NCBI RefSeq assembly: GCF_030272615.1
Contig: NC_081415.1
Coordinates: 233,249,303-233,313,302, forward strand
Reading direction: 5' to 3'
From: Cryptomeria japonica
Lineage: Eukaryota > Streptophyta > Pinopsida > Cupressales > Cupressaceae
DNA: 64,000 bases
Made by a program: the position numbers and the translations under genes. Below, one piece after another: positions 10,867 through 22,610 of this stretch; positions within the stretch are counted from its first letter, which is position 1; each line of letters begins with the position of its first letter. Under the pieces are notes generated by a model. The model saw only the letters and a list, made by a program, of their open reading frames with translations. It did not search any database and was not told the origin of the DNA.

Positions 10867-11880
10867 TGTACACAAATACCATCCACATGACACTGAGATT
10901 TACATGTGGAAAAATCGATAAAGGGAAAAACCACAGTGGGAAGCCTACCCATAGTTAGATAATACTTCTATAGTAAGTATGTGAATTATAATTTATGGGC
11001 CTGCACTTGCAGGAATGCCAATAGTCTAGAGCGCACTGCTCATCACAAAAGGAGCCTCATTGACTACATTGAAATCCATAGTACAATCTAGAGAAGTGGT
11101 TGAACTACAAAGATAACATCTCCTATGCCTGAGTACAGTTCTGGTTAAGCTCAATATCGGAGGACTAAATCCTCTTACATAAACCCAATTTGATCTCCAA
11201 TGATCGACCAAGGCCTTTGCCTAAATGATATTATATTATTAGCATATTACATCCCTTGACCATGAACATTACCATATTGATCTATAATGAGATCTTACAT
11301 TATATATACAAACCCTCGACCATAAAAAATCAGGTCGGCAACTAGAGAATAAACTAGTTACATAATTACAAACCATGTTGGCCTTAGACCAAACAAATAA
11401 TATTTAACACATAAGACATCCCAGAAATGTATCGAGAATTCCAATCCACATGCTTCATTAAACCGGTCCATAACCTAGACCAACTAGGACCCAATATAGG
11501 TCCATATGATAGAGAAATTATCTCCATCTGCCAAGTCTCGAATATGATCATCATTAACATCTTGAAACTCCACCAGAAGCTACACCACCACCACTTATGC
11601 AATTCATCAAAAGCTCTACCGGTGAAACCCTCACCGGAACCAGAAACCAGGCTTCTAAGCAAACAGGATAGCATCCAATCACCAAACCAAAACCAAATTA
11701 CTGAATATGAACATGAGTATCATTAATAAGCCAATTCCACAACCAAATCATACCAAAGCCTACTAGATCATGCCAGATCCAAAACAACTAGAAATTGCTC
11801 AACCTACCAGGACCAGAAGGGTGTCAGTAAAGCATCCAAATAGCTAGTGTTGGCATCAATGACAAAACATCAATGCAACA
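10867..11880 (-). repeat. Truncated Copia-type LTR related to the Element 2 LTR
   Basis: Shares ordered blocks with the Element 2 LTR: TGTGGAAAAA, then GGGCCTGCACTTGCAGGA, then CACTGCTCATCACAAAA and TCATTGAC. It ends CAATGCAACA at 11880, like the plus-strand right end of Element 2. The left part of the LTR is missing and Gypsy A's LTR abuts it, so Gypsy A probably inserted into it. No ORF in it is credible. Confidence 0.6.
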
Positions 11881-11999
11881 CATAATCAATTCCTCCAAAT
11901 GGCTAACATATCATAATTCTCAAATGTAAATTCCAAATGCATAAGCTAATCAAACAAATGCCATCACTATTTCTCAAGCTTCTCCTTGATAGAATAGCT

Positions 12000-13320
12000 A
12001 TAATAACACAAGATGTTAGTTTACACCCATGGGGGAACTCTTGGATGTTATTTTCAAATGCATGGAGCAAAATAATATGATTTTGTATCCACAAATAGTA
12101 CCGTTTGATGAGTCCAAACCTAAGCATGATTGGTATAAGGAAAATGAATATTGTGCTTATCATCATGTGAAGGGTCATGCGATGAACAAGTTCTTGAAGC
12201 TCAAGCATCTAGTCTAGGATCTCATTGATCAAGGGAAAATTGATGTTGACCCTATCACATGAAAGTCACCCAACACGAACCTAGGTATGTATAAGGATGC
12301 TCTTCCTAAGCATCAAGGAGAAGCTAGTATGTCCAACATAGGTCAATCTTGTACAACCAATAAATCAGCTATAACAATATTTCATTTGATTATGGTATTA
12401 CAATAAGTTGCATTACTCATTTAGAAGATCATGCCAACATGATTCACATGAAAGGAGCTAGTAACCAACGTGGGAAAACTACTACAATGGATTGCATGAT
12501 AGTCATTAGAGCCCCAACTCCTACTACACCTCAAGTTCCTGTGTCTACTTAGTACAACATTCTTGAGCACTTAGGAAAGACCCTTGCACAAATTTTCATC
12601 CTAGATTTGTTAAAATCTTCACCTACTCATCATGCGATTTTCACCTATGCACTACAAGAGATTCATGTTCCTAGTATCATAGACCCTACAAAATTCCAAG
12701 CCTTGGTAGCACATTTATCTGCCACATACTATCTTAGCTTCACCCAATTTTATGTTATGGTTCCCAATCCTAATCACATCTACCTGCTCAATATTGAGGC
12801 CATTATTAAACATTGTAAGGTAAAGTGAGTTCTAATCTATAATGGTTCTGCATTGAATCTTTGTATATTAAATTTTCTACACAAGTGGGGTACATTGTCA
12901 CAGATTTGCACGATCAATGTATCATGATCAAGGAATATGATAACATAGAGAGAAGATAAGTGGGAATGATCAACCTTGCAATTTAGGTGGGCCCGGTAAC
13001 ACAAGACACACTTTACCATGTCATTGATCTTGATCTTCCTTTTTACATTGCCCTTGGTTGCCCGTGGATCCATGCCATGCGGGTCGTATCATCCACTTAT
13101 CATCAATGCCTCAAATTTCCATAGCAAGGTTGAAAAATCATTACTCATGGCAATAATCAATCATTTGAGTGCTATCAATCTCCTGATGCATCCTCACCAT
13201 ATGCACATCACTATCCAGGCATCAACATTGTCACCCCACAAGTCACCCCATCATCCTCATATCTTGACCCTAATTCCATGCTCTTTTGCTGAAGAGAAAA
13301 CTTCCCTCTAATCTTCTTTT
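12000..13320 (+). pseudogene. Gypsy B gag C-terminus and protease remnant
   Basis: The segment at 12140-12215 encodes ENEYCAYHHVKGHAMNKFLK, a Tat-type gag zinc-finger motif in which the last Cys position is degraded. After several stops, 12600-12830 encodes the pre-protease region, and near 12836 comes VLIYNGSALNLC, the protease active-site region, in which the catalytic Asp is replaced by Tyr. Further on, frameshifted pieces of the protease C-terminal half follow (around 13020-13150). Many stops and at least two frameshifts make it nonfunctional. The gag capsid domain upstream is absent. Confidence 0.65.
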
Positions 13321-14440
13321 TCCTAGCTTAAGATCAATGATAGTGGCTATGGAAAATATGATTTACAAGGAACCTTTGTAGTGGGTGCACTGCCCCTAGA
13401 TCCTCATACTCATGGGAAAAATACCAAAGAACAAAAGAAGAAAGAGTTTGTGATCAGAATGTGCAGCTCCACTATATTCCAATCTCATCGTGAGATTAAT
13501 CATGAGATCATAGAAGGAGATATCAACCAATGGATTTTTAGAGATGTTGTTGTGGGTAATGATACCCACCTTAGTCACTTCAAAGATAAATATCTAGCAG
13601 CCCATAAATTGACTACTAAGAAATGGGATTATCAAGGTAGAGGATTTAGGCAAGAAGAAAATGGAATCAGAAGACCTTTCGGTCCATCTCCTAATGTTTT
13701 CCACCAAGGGATTGGTTTTAGACATCCCTCTCATGAAGCTTCAACTTCAACATGCATTTCTAAAAACAATGAAAATGTTTTGGTCGATATGAAAGACATA
13801 CCTAAGGAGGTTTTCAAACAAGTGTACAATGATATGGATAGGTCCTCTTCCTTTGGTATATGCACTCTCTTTGACATGTCCATTCTCCTAATTGACCTTT
13901 CACTTTTCCATCCCAAACTCATTGATTGGGGCAAAAATGCTACACATCTTGATACATTCTATAATGATACCACACACATACAATTCCTGGGGGAAACTTA
14001 ATGTGAACCATACTATCATCCAACTTAGAACACAATATACAAGTATATCCTCAAGGCTAATTCTAGGAAGAGGGTATCTTTAATCGCAAAAGTGAAAAAG
14101 AATTAAAAGATCGAGTGTCTACTACTGAAAATGTTTCTAAGGCACTTATAGACCATAAAATAGTAAAAACAAAGGGTGTATCTTCTATGAAAACCTCTCT
14201 GAGGTTCCAGAATATGAGGATTCCCATCTTCCTCTCATTGACATACAAGTTCTTGATAAATCACCAATCCTTATTGATGAGAGAAGATAAATCAATTTAG
14301 GCCCCACCAAAAATCTCCATATCACTTATGTGGCAACTTCCCTATCCAACAAAGACTTCCAAGTTTTCTTCCAAATTCTCCACAAGTGGACCATCAACTT
14401 TTCATGGTCATATGTAAACATGTATGGCCTCGATTTTTGA
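13321..14440 (+). pseudogene. Gypsy B inter-domain region between protease and reverse transcriptase
   Basis: Includes an open stretch of 206 codons (13381-14001) with no catalytic motif, followed by fragments broken by stops. Position and composition fit the poorly conserved linker between protease and reverse transcriptase in Tat polyproteins. I do not recognise a domain in it. Confidence 0.45.
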
Positions 14441-15770
14441 GCTTGTAGTGCATAATTTGGTTGTTGATCCAAATGTCAAACTTGTCAAATAAAAGCTTCA
14501 AAAGATGCATCCCCGAATTGCATTGTTGGTCAAAGCAGAATTGGAAAAATTGTTATAAATTAAGTTCATTTGACCAATTGATTATTCAGAATGGATCTCT
14601 ACCATGGTACTTGTTTCCAAACCCAATGGTGCTATCCACATGTGTACATATTTTAGAGATCTCAATAAATCCTATTCTAAAGATGACTTTCTACTTCCTA
14701 ACATTGACATTCTTGTAGACTTGACAACAAGACATGAAATGCTTCCCCTTATGGATAGTTTTATAGGGTACAATCAGATAAAAATTGCAAAATATGATTA
14801 GCACAAAATAGAGTTCACCACTTAATTTGGCACTTTTTGTTATCAAGTCATGCACTTTGGTCTCAAGAATGCAGGCTCTACATATCAATTTGCCATGACT
14901 GTAATACTCTATGATCTCATGCATAAGATATTGGAGGATTATGTAGATGACATACTAGTTAAATAATAAAGAAGAGAAAAACATCCAACTATTCTTGAAC
15001 GAATCTTAAAATGCTTGGCCAAGTATAAGTTACACCTTAATCCTAAAAAGTGTGTGTTTGTAGTTACATTAGGTAAACTCCTAGGATTCATAGTTTCCAA
15101 GCGGGGCATAGAGGTTGATCCCAAGAAGGTCAAAGCATTCTTATAAATTCCTCCTCCTAAAACATTAAAGAATTAGTGCAGCATCCAAGGAAAGTTACAG
15201 TCTATCACATGCTTTATTGCTCAACTTGTAGATAAATGCCAACCATTAGACATCTTCTCAAAAAGGGAACCAAGTTTAAGAGGGATGCTCAATTCCTGCA
15301 AGCATTTGATAAGATAAAAGAATATATAGCACATTCCCCACTATTAATGCCACCAATTCTAGGGTGACCTTTCCTTTTATATACCTCAATTACTCCAGTG
15401 GTAGTAGGGGCACTCCTTTCCCAACATGATGATTAGGAAAAAGAATGCACCATTTACTACATTAGTCGATCCCTAGTACGGCATGAGATTAACTACTCAC
15501 CTATGCAAAAATAATGTCTAGTTATCGCCTTTTGCTCACAAAAGCTCCAACACTACATGCGAAGTCACACTATCAAGCTCATTTGTAAAATCAATCCCTT
15601 GAAGTATGTATTATCAAAGACAACCCTCATTAGTCATATGACTAATTGGGTCATGTTTCTTAGTGAATTTGATATTCAATATGTAGATAGAAAGGCCATC
15701 AAAGGATAGGTAATTGTAGAAAAACTAGCAAAAACACCCCTAATGGATACTCATCCATTAATTGTAGAAT
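14441..15770 (+). pseudogene. Gypsy B reverse transcriptase and RNase H remnant
   Basis: Reverse transcriptase motifs appear in order: MVLVSKPNGAIHMCTYFRDL (from 14604), then GYNQIKIAKYD, then FGLKNAGSTYQFAM, then the catalytic YVDDILVK at 14940. The thumb/connection follows (LGKLLGFIVSKRGIEVDPKK), and the first RNase H follows from about 15370 (VVVGALLSQHDD, then IYYISRSL). The YVDD box is intact, but in-frame stops occur throughout, many at Gln or Trp positions (C to T or G to A changes). Confidence 0.8.
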
Positions 15771-15799
15771 ATCTAGATGGATATGTCTGCACAATCACA

Positions 15800-16240
15800 A
15801 CACAACCTCCCTATAAAATTTATTTTGATGGTTCACATACACAGAGTGGTTTAGGGGCAGGATTTCTATTTGTAACCCCATAAGGGGATCTCATTCCCAA
15901 ACCTTTCAAGTTGTCTTTCCCATGTACCAATAATAATGCTAAATATGAAGGTCTCATTGCTAGCCTCAATATGGCTATTCAATAGAATATTCTAGATATA
16001 TTTATCTAAGGGGATTCACTATTGGTTATTAAGCAAGTGAATGATGAGTACCAAACTAAGGATGACAAGCTCTTGTTGTACAAGAGAATGGTCGATTATA
16101 TCAAGAAGAAATTTCCAAATATTACCTTTGATTAGATCCCCAAGGCACAAAACAAGGCAATCAATACAATGGCTACTATCGGTTCACTTCTTGAAATTGA
16201 TTTAGATACTCCTATATATAAATTCTTCATTGAGTAGCTT
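15800..16240 (+). pseudogene. Gypsy B second (archaeal-type) RNase H domain
   Basis: Encodes KIYFDGSHTQSGLGAGFLFV at about 15816, then NNNAKYEGLIASLNMA and GDSLLVIKQVN. These carry the Asp, Glu and Asp of an RNase H fold in the archaeal-type arrangement found after the normal RNase H in Tat elements. Nonsense codons interrupt it at several places. Its presence assigns Gypsy B to the Tat group rather than Athila or chromoviruses. Confidence 0.75.
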
Positions 16241-16259
16241 CTCTAACTAGCATTTGAGA

Positions 16260-17520
16260 TATCACATATGGATATAGTGTGCAACATTATTGGTCCCCAA
16301 TAGCCTTGGTATCACTATAATTATGTATACCTTAAAGGTGGTACCCTTCCACTCAACATATCTCAAAATGATCACCAAAACCTCATTTGCCGATGTGCCC
16401 AGTTTACACTTATATGAGATAATCTATATCATCGGGGCTATCATGGCATCCTCATCAGATGTCTAGATTTAAACGAGGCCAATCTTGTGATTAAAGAAGT
16501 GCATGTCAAATTTTGCAACAAGTGGATACATTCTTCCAAAATAACTCTTTAGAGTGGGATACTACTGGACCACAATGGAGCATGACTATTGTGAATTTGT
16601 TAAGAAGTGTGTACCCTATTATCAACACAAAGACCTAATCCATGTTCTAACATAGGATCTACAACTGATTAAAACACCATGGCCTTTCTCTACATGGGGC
16701 CTTGAACTTGTTGGTAAGATCCATTCCCCTTCCTTAGATGGATAGAAGTTTATCATTGTAGCCATCGAGTATTTCACCAAGTGGGTTGAGGCTATTCCTC
16801 ACCCTTACCATTGGTGTCCAAGTGTCCAAATTTATACAAACCATATCCTTTGCTTCTCTAGAGTTCCCTCTACCATTATTACTAATAATGGGACCCCTTT
16901 TAAAAACCAACACATCTGCTATATTTGTTCCACATTTCATATGTAGAACGATTGGTCCAACCCACATTATCGTTAAGGAAATGGCCAAGCTAAGACAACC
17001 AACAAAACCATATTGTGTATTCTCAAGAAGCTTGTCAATGAAACTGGTCATGAATAGAACATCCATCTCAATCAGTCCCTTTGGGCATATCAAACTAGTA
17101 TTCAAATTCTCATTGAAGCTACTATGTACTCCCTTGTCTATGGTGTAGAAGTCGGCTTACCAATCAAGGTCAAGTTACCATGTTTGCACATATCCTTGAA
17201 AGATTTTTTTTTCTAATGAAGATTATAGGGTGGCAAGCTAGCTCAATTGGATCTCCTTGATGAAAAATACCATAAAGCATATGATCACCTACAAATATAT
17301 CAAACTAGGCTCAAAACAATTTTTAGAAGAAGTTCACCCTCATGAATTCGAGGTGGGTGATCTGGTGCTTCGAGAAAATCCATGAAATCAATAAGATAGA
17401 GATAAGAAAGAAAAATTTGAAGTCAATTGGTTGGGCCCATATGTAGTCACACCAAAGTATGGTTCAGGGGTCTATCAACTATCTACTCTAGATTCTAAAA
17501 TGAAAAATCCATAAAAATTG
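16260..17520 (+). pseudogene. Gypsy B integrase remnant
   Basis: An HHCC-like stretch lies around 16430-16640 and the core begins near 16680: STWGLELVGKIHSP, then FIIVAIEYFTKWVEAIP, then IITNNGTPFKN near 16871. The first catalytic Asp is replaced by Glu in GLELVG and the second by Asn in TNNG, so the core is dead as well as broken by frameshifts and stops. The C-terminal part HEFEVGDLVLREN and GPYVVTPKYGSGVYQL is near 17345-17490. Confidence 0.7.
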
Positions 17521-19699
17521 AAAAATATCACAAATACAAAAAAAATGGAAATCAAAAGTAACAAAGAGAACTAAATTTTTTGTATGGTGTAAAAAACTTC
17601 TGGTGGCACCTTGGGCATGTATATATGGTGTAAACTTGAAAACAGGCACTATATGTAAAGGGAAATTCATATGTCCCTTAGCTTCTTCCATTCACCTCAT
17701 CTGGCATGGTATCTTTCATTACTTTCCTCTAGCATCCTCTCTAGATCTATATTTATCAGTGCGTTATCTCTCACTACTCGCATTTCCTCTTCCATGACTC
17801 GCATCCACCCACTTGACCTTGCTCTTCTCTTTCAAAGTTTCTGTGAAGTCATCTCCTATTCATAGTTGTTTGTGAAAAGGGTCTGCATCAGTTATTTGTA
17901 CATAATGTTATCCTTGACCTTTATATTCCTTTTTGTGCTTCTTCGAGGTCACCATACCAATTATATATAGGTATTCCTTGTGGATAGGTTGTCAATTGTA
18001 CATGTGCACATTGGTTGTCTTTGAGATCATATCCCATTCGCTGATTCTTCAACAAATATCCTTAAGTATCTCAGTCATCATGATCATATTAGGTTCTTTT
18101 TTTTCTATCAGTTTCATTGATCCCTCATCTAGTCATTAGTCTACATAGGATGCATCCTTCCTCTAGTCAGACATCATCAAATCATTATCCATCAGTCCTT
18201 CTTTTGGCAAAAGATATTTGAGGCACTTGTGTTGGCTTTAATTTTAAAAAAAAATTGTTCATATTTTTAAGTGCCTTTGTTTTGTATCCTCTTGGTCTCT
18301 ATGATCCTTTATATCAAAGTATGATAAGAATAAAAAAATGAAGGGTGCGATCTTGTTGATTTTTGTTTTGCTTGGCATGTGCATTTTTTATGTGCTCCTT
18401 GTTGTAGCCTCATGAGGTCTCGGTTATCTCATGTTACACTAGGGAATGTCTTTTTCTTGTGGTTGGTCTAGCATCATTTCTCTCAGTGTTATCTGTAACT
18501 CCATGCGGTGATGGACTAGCCTTTTGTGTTTGTTTTTTGAGTCAATCCATGCATTGGTTGTGAAAATCACCTTGGTTCCTTGTATTGTGGTTCATCACAT
18601 ACGATGCTAAATCAAAATAAGTGCTCACTTTATTGTCAATTTGTGCCAAATATGCTCACACTCCATGATTCCCTCATGTTCATTTTTAATTGCATTGTAT
18701 TCGCCTAGTTATTTTCCTTTGATTGGTCTCACCTTGGAATGTGCACATGTCCCTTGTTCTTCTCTTTGCCATGCGGTCTTCACCAAATATCCTTGGAGTA
18801 TCCTACATTCATCATCATGCTCATCCTACATTCATTGCATTCACATCCTCATAATTCACATGTGTATTGCATTCTACATCATATATAGGTTAGCATATAA
18901 TCCATACATTAAATATCATTACTCATTCATATGCATTTCTTCACATCCTACATCATTGATAGGTTAGTAAATAATGCATATCTATATATCTTATAGTCAT
19001 GTAATACATCTCATTCTGCATAATAATAGCAATATACCATCCATATCATTTTAATATCTTATTACTAAGCCATACATGTCCATCAATAATCATTATACAT
19101 ACATCCACGTCATACACATAAGCATAAATCATATAGGTCATCGCATCAGCACATCACATCCTACATCATAAATCTATCAATACATGTCATATATCTCATA
19201 TCCTAATCACATCATATAGCATAAATATCATACATACATATTCCATCTTGCATCATAAACATGTTAGCGTATCATATAGTTGTCATGATCACATCGTGCA
19301 TAATAATCCATACATACAAGCATCAAAAACATAAAAGTGCCATACACATGAACCAAATCAGTCTCCATTATATATATATATATATATATATATATAATGT
19401 TTGTCAAAGAGTATATGTACAAATGTATCAATATATACATCATATGGTACATCAAGAATGAAGGAATATGGTACATATATGACTAATAATGAATGAAAGA
19501 ATTAAGATTACCTCTCATGGAAAAAAAAATTGCATGGGGTGCAAAGAATCAATATATCTTGTGTATGATACATAAAAAATGATCACATCATCTGCATTAA
19601 GATATATAAAAATGCTCTAGGGAGGCTAGGTTGGTCCCTATGCTACAGGCCCTTTCCCTTGGGATCCGTGTATGGATCTCAATACTAAACCTATGTTCT
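17521..19699. other. Gypsy B 3' noncoding region, CAT/CATA-rich
   Basis: About 2.2 kb without a supportable gene. From roughly 18800 to 19330 it is a low-complexity run of CATA, CATC and TACAT words; a (TA)n microsatellite occupies 19369-19396. It separates the end of pol from the antisense PMD gene. Confidence 0.6.
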
Positions 19700-20239
19700 A
19701 CCACCTACCCTATGTGTGGATCCTCCTGCCTAATCTGCCAGAACTTCGGCTGGATCTCCCTGTCTCTTGGTTCAATCCTCCACTCTAAGAAGAGCTAGTC
19801 ATTTTATTCTTGGAGGGGTTGGGTATACCTCTCTCTTCTGGGGATGAATCTCTCGTATTGCACCCTATACCATCCTACCTGGTGAGATAATGCTTGTATC
19901 TCCTTGAGCTGACACTCAATTATCCTAGCTAGGACTTCCTCTACTCCTCCTCCATTCCCAACCATGTGTCATGCCTTCTCCCTCTCCCTCTAATATCAAG
20001 AGACCCTCTCCTCCATCCTTAGTTGTGTGTGCTCAACAACTTCCCTTGCAATTATGGTTGCATCCCTATTTAGGACTAATCTATCCCTGTCAACCTATAG
20101 TTGTTCCCTTTCCTACTTTGTTGCATCTCTCTCTTGTTGGAGAATGTCCCTCTTTTCAGTCACTATATTGATCTTCTCCTTCACTCTGGCCACTTCCTCT
20201 TCTAGGAACTAAATCTATGTTGTCAAATTTGGTAGTACC
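19700..20239 (-). pseudogene. Antisense PMD gene copy B, C-terminal coiled-coil part
   Basis: On the minus strand, from about 20215 downward, the sequence encodes FLEEEVARVKEKINIV, then TEKRDILQQERDATK and, after stops, VDRDRLVLNRDATIIAREVV. Further on it encodes IIECQLKEIQALSHQVGWYR and a Pro/Arg-rich end. This is a heptad-rich coiled coil. Orientation and position fit the distal part of the antisense PMD gene whose N-terminal domain is at 31250-32290; the solo LTR and Element 2 now lie between them. Assignment to the same gene is inferred. Confidence 0.5.
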
Positions 20240-20244
20240 GATGA
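20240..20244. repeat. Target-site duplication of solo LTR, left copy (GATGA)
   Basis: GATGA directly before TGTAAT; the exact copy is at 24164-24168. Confidence 0.9.
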
Positions 20245-20459
20245 TGTAATACCCCTACCCTAGACAACTTTGTAAAATCGGTTTGACCTTGGTTGACTTT
20301 TTATGTGGCAATCTTGAATGGTTGAATTACCATGGAGGTAATGTTGTAGTCAGATATTATGATTATTGTGCGTATCTGTTAATGTGCTTTCACATTGATT
20401 TTTATGTAAGTTTAAATTGTCCTCCTGATTCTTGTTATTAATCTCGAGCTAACATCTTC

Positions 20460-20490
<31 letters not shown>

Positions 20491-21054
20491 TTGTGTGACT
20501 CTTGGTTGCAAGAGATTGTAGGTACAGTACTGCCTAGGTGCGAGGTTCATCTTCACTTGAATTTGTACGGTTGAGTATACCTCTTTCGTCCTTAGAATTT
20601 GGGTTAGGTGGTCGTAAAACCTTCAGTTTACCCTAGTCATACTCAAATGAGTGTCGCTTGTGTTCCATCAGTTTTCTTTTCATTTGGGTTTGCGTGCTTG
20701 GCGTGTAGTAAATAGAGTATTAACCCTAAGTATTTATTTTGATTTAATGTGTTCATTTATGCATTAGTAATTGAGGAATTAAAATAAATAGGTTTGTTTT
20801 ATGTGATTAATCATTAATTAAAAAGATCGCTCTATTTATGTTTGTAGTGAGTTTAATTTAATGGTTAATTTTAAATAACGAATTTATTCAGTTTAAGCAT
20901 TTTAAAAAGGAAAGATTTAAATTTATTCGAAATAGAAATAATTTAATCTCTTTTGCTTTTTGGAATAGAAAGATTAATTTTAATTATTTAAGAAAATCAA
21001 TTTTGATTAGAAAAGTGATTTTTCAGTTCTAAGAGATTTCCACAATCCATCATA

Positions 21055-21140
21055 TAATTAAGAGAGTATTTTTGGATTGGATTGTGTGATTGATGAAAAA
21101 ATCTTTCACACAATCGAATCCAGAAATACTCTCTTAATTA
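21055..21140. repeat. Near-perfect 35-bp inverted repeat in solo LTR
   Basis: Arms 21055-21089 and 21106-21140 are reverse complements with two mismatches in 35 positions, around a 16-nt AT-rich loop. The structure could form a long hairpin in RNA or be a tiny foldback insertion. Confidence 0.85.
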
Positions 21141-22434
21141 AGTGTGTTTTATTCATATTTATTTTATATAGTGTGTAAGATTGATTTTGAGAATTTAATT
21201 TAATTAAAAATATTTTACCCTCATTAATATTGTGAAATGCAACTATTAGCTTTGTTAATTAAAAATTAAATGAGGGAGAAAAGCATTTCTTTTAATTAAC
21301 TAAATTTATAATCTCAATGCATAAACAATTCAACTATGAGATGATTCCATAAATTTAACTAATTAATTAATTAAATTAAGTTGCAAGCTGCATGATATTA
21401 GAAATATGTTTTTATTTAAATTTTAGTGGAAATAAATTGGATTAATTCTATTTATTGTTCCTAGAATTTTAAATAAATAAATAAAAGAATAAATTAACAA
21501 AAAAAAAATGAATAAAAGAATTAATTGGAATTAAAGTATTGTTTTAATTCTTTATTTAGAAAATTAATTAATTTGCATGAGAAAAGAAAAGAAAGAATAA
21601 TGATTTTTAATTATTGCATGTTAGCTTGTCTTTTGTTATAAAATTAGAAAATAAAATAAAATTACTTTTATTCTAAATTTAGGTTTTTGAGAAAAGCTAT
21701 TGAACCTAGAATTTTAGTTTAAATAGGGAATAGGTCTTTATTTTAAACACACAGGAAACAGATCAAGGATTTAGGTGAAGAAATTTATTGGAAGCTTGTG
21801 GAAAAGATTAGGGCTCTTCTACAGAATTCTTCCAGGAAAGCAATACCAGGTTGGGTGGCTTCTTTGATTGTTGATTTTTAGAAAATAATTCTATTTCTTC
21901 CATTTCTCTCTGAATGATGTGTGTATAAATTATTGTCAAACCCAAAACTCTCTTCTGGTGAATTCGAGTTTTGTTTTAAAAATTCATGCCTGATGTGTAT
22001 TTCTAGTTTATGGGAAGAATTTAATTTTGGGAAAATTAGGAAAATTATTATAGAAAATTTGTCAAGATTTTATGATGCATGGAGAATTGCAAGATTGGTG
22101 AAAAAGGGTATTTATATGAGAAATTAACTTCTCTCGTTTGATTTTTAGTTACGACAGTTTTGTTTATTTATGGAATCTCTATGAAATGGTTTTTATTACC
22201 TTAAGAAAATAAATTTAATTATACATTAAATTTATTTGGGTTAGTTAAATAATATATATATATATATATATGAAAGATTAAATTATGTGAAAATGGAATT
22301 ATTGGAAAAATATTGTTTTTATTGAAATTAATGTTAAATTTTTTATTTAAAAATACATAAAAAATATATATATATATATATATAAAAAAATTAATTTATT
22401 AATTTTTGTGGGGAGGCATTACCTCTACCCATGC

Positions 22435-22610
22435 AGCACTACCCATGGTAGTGACTGCTGCCATAGGGCAGCAGCGCTACCCAAAGGTAGCGGCTACTGC
22501 CTTAGGGCAGCAACACTACCCATAGGTAGCGTGTGCTACCATAGGGCAGCAGCGCTACCCAAGGGTAGCGTTGACTGCCATATGGCAGCAACGCTGCCTT
22601 AGGGTAGTTA
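22435..22610. repeat. 39-bp GC-rich minisatellite with internal dyads
   Basis: GGGCAGCA-type landmarks recur at 22466, 22505, 22544 and 22583, an exact 39-bp period. Each unit contains short palindromes of the forms GCTACCCAAAGGTAGC and CTGCCNTAGGGCAG. It is a GC-rich island in an AT-rich LTR. A 64-codon open frame across it is a by-product of the multiple-of-three period. Confidence 0.85.

Noticed and set aside
11427-11726. 99-codon plus-strand and 96-codon minus-strand open frames
   Set aside because: Both lie within a truncated Copia-type LTR (10867-11880) and overlap each other; no domain.
19264-19476. Open frames across the (TA)n run and CAT-rich DNA
   Set aside because: Low-complexity sequence opens frames on both strands; no motif or codon pattern supports a gene.
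22408-22602. 64-codon open frame with a 13-residue repeat
   Set aside because: By-product of the 39-bp minisatellite, whose period is a multiple of three.
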